DNA of 64,000 bases from Sediminicola sp040566555 (GTDB taxonomy: Bacteria > Bacteroidota > Bacteroidia > Flavobacteriales > Flavobacteriaceae): the NCBI RefSeq assembly GCF_040566555.1, contig NZ_JBEWYP010000007.1, forward strand, positions 1 to 64,000, written 5' to 3'. Under the pieces are notes generated by a model. That model did no database searches. It worked only from the letters and a program-made list of their open reading frames with translations, and was not told where the DNA came from. Below are positions 33,699 through 42,792 of the stretch, piece by piece (the stretch's first letter is position 1; the number at the start of each line of letters is the position of its first letter). Position numbers and translations under genes: made by a program.

Positions 33699-35012
33699 TT
33701 ATTTCAATTCCCTATCCAATTTTAAAATGGTATGCAATAGAACATTGGCACCATTTGCCATATCCTCAGCGGATGTGAATTCTCTGGGTGAGTGGCTAAT
33801 TCCATCTTTACTGGGTACAAAGATCATCCCTGACGGAGCTATAAGTGCCATATCCTGAGCATCATGACCCGCTCCACTTTGCATCTGTTTTTGGGTAAGC
33901 CCTAAGTTCTTGGCTGAGGTAGCTATAGCTTCTTGTATGGTCTTATCCGTTAAAGCCGGTTTTGCATTGGCATCGATTGGATGAAATTCTATGGTTGTAT
34001 CTGATTCTTCCGCTATCGCCTGTGCCCTTTGCTGTATTCCACTAAAAACCTGAGCAATTTTATCGGAAGAAAGATCGCGTATTTCCAGGCTTAAAAGTAC
34101 CTTCCCCGGTATCACATTGGGTGCTCCTGGTTCTGCGCTAATTCTACCCACTGTCCCTACTTGTTTCCCTTCAAAACTGTTGGTGACCTCATTGACGGCA
34201 ATGATAAATTTAGAAGCGGCCAATAGGGCATCCTTTCTCATGTTCATTGGCGTTGTTCCCGCGTGGTTGGCAAACCCGGTAATTTCTACATCCCACCATT
34301 TGATACCCACAATTCCTTCAACGATACCAATATCAATGTTTTCTCCATCTAAAATGCCGCCTTGTTCTATATGTAATTCCAAAAAAGCAGCCAATTCTCC
34401 TTTTTTCCTTGCGGCTTCCTCAATTCTGGATACATCGCCCCCGAGTCGGTTAGCCCCTTCCCCTTGCGTATATCCTGAGCTGTTTTTAACCAATAGTGCT
34501 TCTGGACTCAATGCACCTGCTAGAGCGCGACTGCCTAACAGACCGCCTTCCTCATTGGAGAAAATGATAACCTCCAATGGATGAATGGTAGCCACATTAT
34601 TCTCAAAAAGAGTCAAGGCTACTTCCAATGCAGCCATTGAGCCAACACATCCGTCATAATTTCCTCCATCGGGAACCGTATCCGTATGGGAGCCGAATGC
34701 AATAACTTTTTTAGAGCCGTCTGTGCCTTCCCGGCGACCAATAATATTTCCGGCAAAGTCAATATGAACCTCTAGTCCGGCATTTTTCATTAGGTTGATT
34801 AGATATGTTCTTGAAGCAATATCGGCATCGGTGAACGCCACCCTACTGGTTTCTCCATTGGCTTTCAGTCCAAATTTGGCTAATTCGAATATACTGGCCT
34901 CCAATCTATCCTGATTAACGGTCAGTGTTTTTTCGATTGGAGATGATTTTTTCTGAGCGAAACTGGCCTGATAAACTAGGACCAAAATAAGGGCAATGTA
35001 TTTGTAGGACAT
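33699..35012 (-). CDS. Exported M20 family amidohydrolase (N-carbamoyl amino acid / allantoate hydrolase type)
   Basis: The 437-residue protein has a signal peptide (residues 1-19, ending SFAQ) and a two-domain M20/hydantoinase-associated fold. Metal-binding features include FGSHTDTVPDGGNYDG, SNEEGGLLGSRA, ELHIEQGG and GAGHDAQDMA. The small dimerisation domain contains FANHAGTTPMNMRKDA. Related enzymes hydrolyse N-carbamoyl-L-amino acids, allantoate or ureidoglycine; the substrate is not determinable. The secreted form suggests use of an external substrate. It is a single-gene leftward unit. Confidence 0.88.
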   Translation of the reverse strand: MSYKYIALILVLVYQASFAQKKSSPIEKTLTVNQDRLEASIFELAKFGLKANGETSRVAFTDADIASRTYLINLMKNAGLEVHIDFAGNIIGRREGTDGSKKVIAFGSHTDTVPDGGNYDGCVGSMAALEVALTLFENNVATIHPLEVIIFSNEEGGLLGSRALAGALSPEALLVKNSSGYTQGEGANRLGGDVSRIEEAARKKGELAAFLELHIEQGGILDGENIDIGIVEGIVGIKWWDVEITGFANHAGTTPMNMRKDALLAASKFIIAVNEVTNSFEGKQVGTVGRISAEPGAPNVIPGKVLLSLEIRDLSSDKIAQVFSGIQQRAQAIAEESDTTIEFHPIDANAKPALTDKTIQEAIATSAKNLGLTQKQMQSGAGHDAQDMALIAPSGMIFVPSKDGISHSPREFTSAEDMANGANVLLHTILKLDRELK

Positions 35013-35129
35013 TTATAGCGATTTTAGTGACTAGTAAGATAGAAAAAAATAAAACACTTATGTGTACAAAATGGTGTGCTTCCGTTGGAGCAATTATCAC
35101 TTTTAAAATCGAAATAATAAAAATTGCGC

Positions 35130-35165
35130 TTTGACTTTTGGGAGGAAATCGTACTTTTAAAAGTA
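35130..35165 (+). promoter_or_regulatory. guaC promoter with perfect 14-bp palindrome over the -7 element
   Basis: TTTG at 35130-35133, 18 bases of spacer and TACTTTTA at 35152-35159 (TAnnTTTG with one mismatch) form a promoter. TACTTTTAAAAGTA (35152-35165) is a perfect palindrome covering the -7 element, 18 bases before the ATG. A related half, CACTTTTAAAAT, occurs at 35099-35110. This arrangement fits an operator for a repressor of guaC; the regulator is not known. Confidence 0.5.
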
Positions 35166-35183
35166 ACCAAATACGTTTGAGAG

Positions 35184-36227
35184 ATGAGAATAGAACAAGA
35201 TATAAAACTGGGATTTAAAGATGTGCTGATCCGTCCTAAGCGATCTAATCTAAAAAGTAGGGCACAGGTGCAACTGGAGCGCGACTTTAAATTTCTCCAT
35301 AGCGATTTTAGTTGGACAGGTGTTCCCATTATGGCTGCGAATATGGATACCGTGGGAACTTTTGAAATGGCATTGGCTCTATCGGAGAATAAACTCTTTA
35401 CGGCCATTCATAAACATTATAGCCCTTCTCAATGGAATCAGTTCTTGAAAAATGCACCGGCGGACATTGTAGATTACATTGCGATAAGTACTGGGACAGG
35501 TCCTAGCGATACAAAGCGTTTGGCGACCATTTTCAATGATAATCCTACCCTAAAATTTATCTGTATCGACGTCGCCAATGGGTACTCAGAACATTTTGTG
35601 AATTTTGTAAAACAGTCTAGGACCCAATATCCTAATAAGGTCATAATTGCGGGTAATGTAGTAACTGGGGAAATGGTGGAAGAGTTATTACTCGCTGGGG
35701 CGGATATAATAAAAGTAGGCATCGGTCCAGGATCTGTATGTACCACGAGAGTTAAGACCGGCGTAGGTTACCCGCAATTATCTGCGATCATAGAATGTGC
35801 AGATGCCGCCCATGGTCTAGGTGGCCAAATCATTAGTGATGGCGGCTGCACGAGTCCTGGTGATGTTGCCAAGGCTTTTGGTGCAGGAGCTGATTTTGTG
35901 ATGCTAGGGGGCATGCTGGCGGGACATGATGAAAGCGGTGGTGAGCTGATTGAACGTCACGGTCATCCATACAAACAATTTTATGGGATGAGTTCCACAA
36001 CAGCCATGGATAAACATGTTGGCGGTGTGGCAGATTACAGGGCCAGCGAAGGAAAGACTGTAGAAGTGCCCTATAAAGGTAAGGTGGAGCATACACTACA
36101 GGATATATTAGGAGGTTTAAGAAGCACCTGTACCTATGTGGGAGCCCAACGTCTAAAAGAGTTGACAAAACGCACCACCTTTATTCGCGTGGCAGAACAG
36201 GAAAATAAAATTTATTCGGAAAGGTAA
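35184..36227 (+). CDS. guaC: GMP reductase
   Basis: The 347-residue enzyme deaminates GMP to IMP with NADPH. It is the same length as E. coli GuaC. The TIM barrel lacks the CBS domains of IMP dehydrogenase. The catalytic cysteine is C186 in GPGSVCTTR, the same number as in E. coli. Other landmarks are ISDGGCTSPGD, VMLGGMLAGHDE and FYGMSSTTAM. With guaA elsewhere in the window this sets GMP/IMP balance. Transcribed alone from the palindrome-bearing promoter. Confidence 0.95.
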   Translation: MRIEQDIKLGFKDVLIRPKRSNLKSRAQVQLERDFKFLHSDFSWTGVPIMAANMDTVGTFEMALALSENKLFTAIHKHYSPSQWNQFLKNAPADIVDYIAISTGTGPSDTKRLATIFNDNPTLKFICIDVANGYSEHFVNFVKQSRTQYPNKVIIAGNVVTGEMVEELLLAGADIIKVGIGPGSVCTTRVKTGVGYPQLSAIIECADAAHGLGGQIISDGGCTSPGDVAKAFGAGADFVMLGGMLAGHDESGGELIERHGHPYKQFYGMSSTTAMDKHVGGVADYRASEGKTVEVPYKGKVEHTLQDILGGLRSTCTYVGAQRLKELTKRTTFIRVAEQENKIYSER

Positions 36228-36322
36228 TCTCAAGGGTACAAATTATTATTCCTATTCCCAAGTGAGGTCTTTATAACAACGTTCCTTAGCAAACCTAATA
36301 GCTGCATTGTTATTTAAAGCAG

Positions 36323-37942
36323 TTATAATTCTATTGGCATCTCCTCTTTATAGGGGATAGTGAAATAAAAGGAACTACCCTCATTTGGTTCTGAAGTTAC
36401 CCAAATTTCCCCTCCATGGAGCTCAACAATTTTTTTGCAATGGGAGAGTCCTATTCCATTCCCTTCATTTTTGCTGGAAATCCCTAACCTTTTGTAAATA
36501 ATAAATATATCCTCCAGGTCTTCTTTGAGCATGCCAATACCATTATCCTGGAATTCAAATTTCCAAAACTGGTCTTCTAAAGTTGCTGAAATTGTTATTT
36601 TGGGGGCTACTCCTTCTCTTTTAAATTTTAAGGAATTGGCAATAAGATTTTGAAAAAGCAAACGAATGTCCGTTTCGCCTCCATATATTTTGGGTAAAGT
36701 ACCTACATTAAATGAGGCTTGGGATTCTTTTATTAAAACTGAAAGGTCTTCTTGTACCATTTCAAGAATTTCATGGGTATCTAACCATTGTGATTTCAGA
36801 TCGGCCCCCACTCTGGAATAATCCATTAATATCTTTATGGTCTTATGCATCCTATCAGACGACTTCTTAATAAATTGTAGGTATTGTTTCCCTTTGGAAT
36901 CCAGTTGCTCTTGGTGCCTATTTTCTAGAAGTTCGGTAAAACTGGATATGGAACGTAAAGGTTCTTTTAAGTCATGTGATGTAATGTGGGTATATTGTTC
37001 CAGTTCCTGATTTTTTAAGGTCAATAAATTATGGGCCTCCTTTAAAGAAACTAGCCTTTCCTCAGCAACACGAAATGTTTTTATATAAAAGATGCCCAAG
37101 CCAGCAAATGGCAGTACATAGGATATAATTTTAAGGAAATGCCCAATATTGAAATGATTGTCATATAATTCAACAGAACCAAATGTCATGTGTAATTGCG
37201 TTGCAATCGCAGGAAGCATGCTCCACATAAGAGCTTCGGTAAAAACATTCTTATGAAATTTGTAAAATGCTGGTAATACAAATAGTCCAAGTACAGTATA
37301 AATGATCAAGGGGATGAAATCAAAAGGCCTTGAAATAAAATTATCTGGGTACACAGATATCGGAAAAACATCACTTTGGGTACATACTTGAATAATGATA
37401 TATGATAAACCTACAAAGGTTACCCCGACGATAGAAACTAGGGTATTTGATTTTTTATATTGTGGTCTGTATTTATTTTTTACAAGGAAAACACTAACAC
37501 CAACCAATAATATCAATGAATTGAACAATCTGGAAAGTCCCCATGTGAAGGGGCTGAAATTTTTTATTTCTGCATTGGAATGAATAAGGTTTGTGGCAGC
37601 CAAAGTATGAAAGGCATCTATACTTCCAGCGCAAAAAAGTGCTATTCCAATAATTGAGGTGACCGGATTGCCAGTGATCCTATATTGGATCAAGGCCAAG
37701 GTGCCAATACCGAAGGCAATTGCTACTGCGCTCCATTCCAATAAAGAGTGTATGATAGCTCCCCCCAAGTAATATTGAATATTATTTTCAAAATTTGATG
37801 GGTTGATTGCAGCAAAATTTGCCATGTCAAAAGGGACAATTTCATAACCAAAATCAAAACCTATTATGTTTAAAACTGTAGGTAAAAGGCATATGCCTAT
37901 GGTTCCAAATATGATCCATAAGGGCAATTCACCTTTGTGCAT
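36323..37942 (-). CDS. Orphan membrane-bound sensor histidine kinase
   Basis: The 539-residue protein has about eight membrane helices in residues 1-290, resembling MASE3-type integral sensors, though I am not certain of that family. A short coiled coil (SLKEAHNLLTLKNQELEQY) leads to the HisKA domain with the phosphorylated histidine in TSHDLKEPLRS and an HATPase_c domain with the N box NLIANSLKF, G1 NGIGM and G2 GIGLSHCKK. The start at 37942 (MHKGELPLWIIF) is an ATG; the frame continues upstream only to a TTG. No response regulator gene is adjacent, so it is an orphan in this window. Signal unknown. Confidence 0.85.
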   Translation of the reverse strand: MHKGELPLWIIFGTIGICLLPTVLNIIGFDFGYEIVPFDMANFAAINPSNFENNIQYYLGGAIIHSLLEWSAVAIAFGIGTLALIQYRITGNPVTSIIGIALFCAGSIDAFHTLAATNLIHSNAEIKNFSPFTWGLSRLFNSLILLVGVSVFLVKNKYRPQYKKSNTLVSIVGVTFVGLSYIIIQVCTQSDVFPISVYPDNFISRPFDFIPLIIYTVLGLFVLPAFYKFHKNVFTEALMWSMLPAIATQLHMTFGSVELYDNHFNIGHFLKIISYVLPFAGLGIFYIKTFRVAEERLVSLKEAHNLLTLKNQELEQYTHITSHDLKEPLRSISSFTELLENRHQEQLDSKGKQYLQFIKKSSDRMHKTIKILMDYSRVGADLKSQWLDTHEILEMVQEDLSVLIKESQASFNVGTLPKIYGGETDIRLLFQNLIANSLKFKREGVAPKITISATLEDQFWKFEFQDNGIGMLKEDLEDIFIIYKRLGISSKNEGNGIGLSHCKKIVELHGGEIWVTSEPNEGSSFYFTIPYKEEMPIEL

Positions 37943-38148
37943 AATAGTATTTTTTGCTTGCAATGGCTTCAAATTTTTATGTGAAATAAATCACTGGAAA
38001 AGTAAGCTAATTTATTCGTTTTATCAAGGTAAGATGTAATAATGTATGGAGCTTATTTCGTAAGATAATCCCTTGGAGTATACCCATATTAAAAGTGGGG
38101 ACTAAAAATAATATCGCAACATACATTACAGTGATAACATGCTTATTA

Positions 38149-38730
38149 TCAACCGTGTATGGTCTCTGATTTGCCGTAATTTTTTATTACCTCACCTTCA
38201 AATTTGATCAGTTCCGCCCAACGTTTATTTACATCCAGTCCTTCTCCGTATTGTCTTGCAAAGCCAATAAAGGTGGTGTAATGGCCAGCTTCACTAATCA
38301 TAAGGTCATGGTAGAATTTAGCTAATTCCGGGTCTTTTATTTTTTTGGACAAGAGTTTAAAACGTTCACAACTACGGGCTTCAATCATCGCGGAGAATAA
38401 TAGTCTATCCACCAAACTTTGTTGGTGTGTTCCTCCTTTGATCATGAATTTAAAGAGTTCGTTCACATAACTGTCCTTGCGCTCTCGGCCTAAGGTGTAT
38501 CCCCTTTTTTTAATGATTTCATGGACCATTTCAAAATGTTGCAGTTCCTCTTGTGCTAAGGTCAATAGATCGGTGACTAAATCTGTATGTTCCGGGTTTT
38601 GAATGATTATGGTAATAGCATTGGTGGCAGCTTTTTGCTCGCACCAGGCATGATCCGTTAATATCTCTTCAATATTCGATTCTACTATATCCACCCAACG
38701 TGGGTCGGTCTCCAATTTTAAACCAAGCAT
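38149..38730 (-). CDS. miaE: tRNA-(ms2io6A)-hydroxylase MiaE
   Basis: The 193-residue protein matches MiaE, a ferritin-like diiron hydroxylase that modifies ms2i6A37 in tRNA. Diiron ligands are likely in the helices with DHAWCEQKAATN (E), QEELQHFEMVHE (E, H), EARSCERFKLL (E) and SEAGHYTTF (E, H). The length is about that expected. Expression as a single gene; miaA and miaB are not present here. Confidence 0.9.
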   Translation of the reverse strand: MLGLKLETDPRWVDIVESNIEEILTDHAWCEQKAATNAITIIIQNPEHTDLVTDLLTLAQEELQHFEMVHEIIKKRGYTLGRERKDSYVNELFKFMIKGGTHQQSLVDRLLFSAMIEARSCERFKLLSKKIKDPELAKFYHDLMISEAGHYTTFIGFARQYGEGLDVNKRWAELIKFEGEVIKNYGKSETIHG

Positions 38731-38829
38731 CTGTATTTTTTTTAGGCTACAAAGTTAGTCAATCTGATCATTCTTTAACAGAAGGCACATTTAGAGTAAA
38801 TCAATTTTAATAAGCAGTATAGATCGCGA

Positions 38830-39225
38830 TCACTCTTTAAAAAATAATTGTTTTACTTCAGGCTTGGACAGGTCAATAATGGTGAAAATTCCCAATAGGA
38901 TCCCTAAAATGCCAGTTAGGCAATTCAGGACAGCCATCACAAAGATAAAATTGTAGTTCCTGACATCCTTTAAATATTTGGACGCCATTAAGGTTAAAAT
39001 GCCAATAATAACAGAAATAATAAACCCTATACCCCCAATAATAATAAAGATCAGTCCGGGATTAACGGGGAACGACCCTGTTTCATGCGACCATTCTTCT
39101 GAGTGACCTATAATAATTCCTATGCATCCATAAAGAATAAAAAATAAAGAAAAGCATAAGGTCAAAATACCTTTGACCAGAAATAAGGTGCTAAAGGTGC
39201 TTAGATTAGTGTTGGTGTTGTTCAT
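38830..39225 (-). CDS. Small membrane protein of unknown function
   Basis: The 131-residue protein has three hydrophobic stretches (about residues 13-36, 52-80 and 95-120), the middle one rich in glycine and isoleucine. No motif beyond that is visible and I do not recognise the family; membrane proteins with such Gly/Ile-rich segments include DUF4064/DUF4190-like types. It lies between miaE and the aminotransferase gene on the same strand with gaps of about 50-100 bases, so expression with its neighbours is possible. Confidence 0.6.
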   Translation of the reverse strand: MNNTNTNLSTFSTLFLVKGILTLCFSLFFILYGCIGIIIGHSEEWSHETGSFPVNPGLIFIIIGGIGFIISVIIGILTLMASKYLKDVRNYNFIFVMAVLNCLTGILGILLGIFTIIDLSKPEVKQLFFKE

Positions 39226-39276
39226 GATTATTTTATTGATTCATTAAAAATTCCAATGTGTTCCTTCCAAATAAAG

Positions 39277-40515
39277 TTAGGATAAAATATTTAAGGTGCC
39301 GATCCAGTTGACAATCAAGTTAATTCCTTTTATGATTCTCGGACAATCCTTAGTTAACATAAATTCCTCTTTGTTATCGGGCTCATCAAAATCTACAAAC
39401 GCCAATCTGGCGCCCAAGAAATCTTTACTGAAACCAAAGGCAGAACTTGGTAAAATCATGACCCCCGTCTCTTTGAGAAGACCTTCACAGAGGTCATTTG
39501 ATGAGGTGATCCCTTTTCTGGACAAGGCCGCCCGATGCTTTGAAAAATCCAAAAAGATATAAAATCCACCTTGAGGGGGATGAACACCAATATGTACGGC
39601 ATTTAATTTTTCGGCACAGTACAAACCAATTTTTTGAAGTATCCCTGTTTGTTCATTCAAATAATCTTGTATACCGTAGTAACTTGTATATGCTTCTTTA
39701 GCAGCTATTTGCACAGGAGTTGGAGCACAGGAATAGGTTTCTGAACCTATGCCTATCAAGGCTTGTTTAAATTCTATTTCAATGCCGTCATATAAAAATG
39801 CAGCACCCAACCTCCAGCCTCCAGCACCGCACCATTTAGACAAACCTGTAGTGGTGATGGTTCTTTCGGGATAATAGTTGGAAAAAGATGTATGGGATTT
39901 ATCAAAAGTAAGAAGGCCATATATTTCATCGGATATGACCAAGATATTATGAGCTCTAGCTATTACCGCTATTTCTTGTAATTCAGAAGGGGAATAGGTC
40001 AAGCCATCTGGATTCCCGGGATAATTTAAGATCAAAATAGTGGCTTGGTACTTCTTATTTTTTATCGCCTCTTCAATGGCTTTAGGATTTATTCGCCATC
40101 GTTCTTCAAAGTAAGTATTTACTTTAATCAAATGATGTCCTGCTAAAATAGCTTGAGGGGCATAGGAAACCCAAGAGGGCAGAGGAATTAGAACATCGGC
40201 CTTTTCAAAGGCAAGCATTATGGTATAAAGTAAAATTTTTGATCCTGGAGCCACCAATATATTATCTGGATCAACCTTTAGGCCATTATGTGCCAAGTGG
40301 AAGGCAGACATCAATTTTCTTAGATCCAAATCCCCCTGAACAGAGGAATATTCTTTTCGATGTGCAGATTCTTTTAGGGCACGGATTACCTTGGGAGGTG
40401 GGAGAAAAGGAGACTGACCAAAACCAAATTTGATAATCTCCTTATTTTGGGCCTCCAAGGCCTTTGCCTGGGTGTTTATCAATAAGGTTTGTGACTCTTC
40501 TACCTTTCTAAACAT
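39277..40515 (-). CDS. Class I/II PLP-dependent aminotransferase
   Basis: The 412-residue enzyme has the fold type I aminotransferase pattern: VAPGSKILLYT, PLPSWVSYAPQA, LNYPGNPDGLTYS and SDEIYGLLTF. The PLP-binding lysine is in TGLSKWCGAGGWRLG. The C-terminal arginine that binds the alpha-carboxylate is likely ARLAFVDFDE. The donor cannot be assigned; aspartate aminotransferase-like and kynurenine-type enzymes are similar. It is transcribed alone with promoter in the region up to 40799. Confidence 0.87.
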   Translation of the reverse strand: MFRKVEESQTLLINTQAKALEAQNKEIIKFGFGQSPFLPPPKVIRALKESAHRKEYSSVQGDLDLRKLMSAFHLAHNGLKVDPDNILVAPGSKILLYTIMLAFEKADVLIPLPSWVSYAPQAILAGHHLIKVNTYFEERWRINPKAIEEAIKNKKYQATILILNYPGNPDGLTYSPSELQEIAVIARAHNILVISDEIYGLLTFDKSHTSFSNYYPERTITTTGLSKWCGAGGWRLGAAFLYDGIEIEFKQALIGIGSETYSCAPTPVQIAAKEAYTSYYGIQDYLNEQTGILQKIGLYCAEKLNAVHIGVHPPQGGFYIFLDFSKHRAALSRKGITSSNDLCEGLLKETGVMILPSSAFGFSKDFLGARLAFVDFDEPDNKEEFMLTKDCPRIIKGINLIVNWIGTLNILS

Positions 40516-40799
40516 CTTACCATTCTTTTGTAGTTAATATCGCCTGTATAAATGAATGCTGTGAATCCTTACCGCTGCTTTTCTAAGATAATACATTGTA
40601 GTGGTTTTACCAGCTCAAAAGACAATGTAGCCAATGGTTATTGTTTTTAATTTGGAATAAAAAGAAAGTTAATCGCCCGCTGTTTATATAATGCCAAGCA
40701 TTTTTCTTTATTTTGTCCTCGTAGTGGTTCATATCCATTTATTTTACGGGCCACAAAACAATTAAACGAACTATTTACCAGAAAATCAGGCGTTAATCC

Positions 40800-41408
40800 A
40801 TGTTTTATTTCATCATAGATATTTTAGGTACCATCGCCTTCGCTATTTCTGGCGTATTAGTGGCCATTGATAAGAAGTTGGATCTATTTGGGGTTTTCAT
40901 TATCGCCTTTGTAACTTCTGTGGGAGGAGGTACCCTTAGGGACCTTTTAATTGGTAATACCCCAGTATTATGGTTGAGGGATCCGGTGTACCTCTATACT
41001 ATTTTTGGTACAGTTGTCTTTGCTGTTGCCTTTAGGGCACGCTTAAAATATATTAGAAAATCACTTTTTTTATTCGATACCATTGGGATTGGCCTGTATA
41101 CCATGGTGGGTATAGAAAGAGGGATTGCTGTTGGTCTGTCCTCTATTATGTGCATTGGACTGGGAACTATTACCGCTTGTTTTGGAGGGGTGATTAGAGA
41201 TATCCTTTGTAATGAGATACCGGTAATCTTTAGAAGGGAAATTTATGCCACGGCCTGTATTTTTGGCGGAGTAGGATATTTCTTGTTGAGGCGACTACCT
41301 TTCGACGATGCCTATGCATTTATGGCTGGTATTATTATCGTAATCGGGATCCGATTAATAGCTGTCCGTTTTAAGATCGCGCTACCAAGTATTTATAAGA
41401 CTACTTAA
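40800..41408 (+). CDS. Trimeric intracellular cation (TRIC) channel family protein
   Basis: The 202-residue inner-membrane protein has seven helices in two repeats, each with the conserved GGG/RD pattern: ISGVLVAIDKKLDLFGVF, SVGGGTLRDLLIG and the second copy ACFGGVIRDILCN. It belongs to the UPF0126/TRIC family of homotrimeric potassium-conducting channels. The upstream 283 bases are A/T-rich without another gene. Its 3' end overlaps the convergent cyclophilin gene by eight bases. Confidence 0.9.
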   Translation: MFYFIIDILGTIAFAISGVLVAIDKKLDLFGVFIIAFVTSVGGGTLRDLLIGNTPVLWLRDPVYLYTIFGTVVFAVAFRARLKYIRKSLFLFDTIGIGLYTMVGIERGIAVGLSSIMCIGLGTITACFGGVIRDILCNEIPVIFRREIYATACIFGGVGYFLLRRLPFDDAYAFMAGIIIVIGIRLIAVRFKIALPSIYKTT

Positions 41409-42114
41409 TAACTTCGGCATTTAGGATATAAATGTTTTGTAGGGGCCAATCACCTTGGCCTACAGGTTGACTGTTTATTTTATCCACCACATCCATCCCT
41501 GCTATGACTTTTCCAAAAGGAGTATAATCCCCGTCCAAGTGATAGGAACCTGGTTTGGTCACTACAATAAAAAATTCGAATGGAGATGCCAACATATGTG
41601 GATTATCTATTTCACTACTTGGCATGGATACAGTTCCACGGTGATGTTTGTGCCCTTTTCTGGTATCTGGAGGCAATAGGTATCTTCCAATTTGGCCCCT
41701 TTTTCTGCCAGTTTCAACATTATCGGCATTGCCACCTTGTATGATGAAATTTTTCACGATCCTATGGAAGAAAGTGTCGTTGAAATATCCTTTTTTGGTC
41801 AAGTAGATGAAGTTTGCTTTATGGTAGGGCACATCATCGAAAAGTTCAATGGTGATGTCGCCAAAATTAGTGGATAATTTAACTGTGTCCTCCTTTAGTG
41901 TCTTGTTGTAGTTAAAAAAGAATTCTATGGCATTCTCCTCTGTAAGTACAAATTCCTCTTTCTCCTCTTCAATTTTCCTGCTTTCAGCAACAGTATCGGT
42001 AACAATGGTTTTTTGAGGTTGTACTGGTGCTTTTTTTGCATTGGTCGTATCTTTGCAAGAAGCCAAAAGAAATAATGGTACTATTGTATAGAATGTGAAT
42101 GTTTTAAGTGTCAT
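41401..42114 (-). CDS. Cyclophilin-type peptidyl-prolyl isomerase lipoprotein
   Basis: The 237-residue protein starts with a short lipoprotein signal (lipobox LLASC, cysteine near residue 20). A glutamate/lysine-rich linker leads to a cyclophilin domain with FHRIVKNFIIQGGNAD, GTVSMPSSEIDN and FEFFIVVTKPG (active-site residues usually R, F, Q, W/H lie here). It catalyses proline isomerisation in the periplasm. Its start codon overlaps that of the NUDIX gene on the other strand (CATG at 42112-42115). The 3' end overlaps the TRIC gene by eight bases. Confidence 0.88.
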   Translation of the reverse strand: MTLKTFTFYTIVPLFLLASCKDTTNAKKAPVQPQKTIVTDTVAESRKIEEEKEEFVLTEENAIEFFFNYNKTLKEDTVKLSTNFGDITIELFDDVPYHKANFIYLTKKGYFNDTFFHRIVKNFIIQGGNADNVETGRKRGQIGRYLLPPDTRKGHKHHRGTVSMPSSEIDNPHMLASPFEFFIVVTKPGSYHLDGDYTPFGKVIAGMDVVDKINSQPVGQGDWPLQNIYILNAEVIK

Positions 42115-42754
42115 GGATTTTAATGATTTTTCTCAGCGTATCTCAAAAATAAAAAATCTCCCACTTCCGGGAACGGAATCCCATTTTAAAATGGCACCGT
42201 TGGAGCGGATCAATACCTTGCAATCTATAGAATTAAAAAGAAAAAATGCCAAAAAAGCGGCGGTAATGGCTCTTTTTTATCCCAATCAAAGTTCTAGTAC
42301 TAATTTACTGCTAATTTTAAGAAAATCGTATAAAGGTGTCCATTCCAATCAAATTGGCTTTCCTGGAGGCAAGGTAGAAAAAGAGGATAAGGATCTTTTG
42401 CATACGGCCTTAAGGGAGACCTATGAAGAAGTGGGAGTGGCTCCGAAGAAGGTACAAGTCATTCGTTCTTTAACGGAACTGTATATCCCTCCAAGTAATT
42501 TTATTGTGCATCCTTATGTAGGATTGTATCCTGAAGTCACTCCTTTTAAAATCCAAGAAAGTGAAGTAGAGGCTTTGGTGGAGGTTTCTTTAGATGAATT
42601 TATGGATGATAGGACCATCATTTATCAAAAATTGACCACATCCTATGCACAGAATATTGACGTACCTGCCTTTAAATTAAATGGTTATACGGTTTGGGGG
42701 GCAACCGCCATGATGTTGAGTGAAGTTAAAGAGCTTTTTAAACAGGTACTATAA
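42113..42754 (+). CDS. NUDIX hydrolase, coenzyme A pyrophosphatase-like
   Basis: The 213-residue enzyme carries the CoA pyrophosphatase (NudL-type) box: GFPGGKVEKEDKD followed by TALRETYEEVG. The N-terminal region KIKNLPLPGTESHFKM and SNQIGFPGG are usual for this family, which splits CoA and dephospho-CoA derivatives. The start at 42113 gives MDFNDFSQRISKI; an in-frame upstream start at 42095 is less usual. The gene is divergent to and overlapping the cyclophilin start. plsC-like gene 42793 follows on the same strand with a 38-base gap. Confidence 0.88.
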   Translation: MDFNDFSQRISKIKNLPLPGTESHFKMAPLERINTLQSIELKRKNAKKAAVMALFYPNQSSSTNLLLILRKSYKGVHSNQIGFPGGKVEKEDKDLLHTALRETYEEVGVAPKKVQVIRSLTELYIPPSNFIVHPYVGLYPEVTPFKIQESEVEALVEVSLDEFMDDRTIIYQKLTTSYAQNIDVPAFKLNGYTVWGATAMMLSEVKELFKQVL

Positions 42755-42792
42755 TGCCTTATTTTGTAATTTTGAATTTCTAACCACTAATT

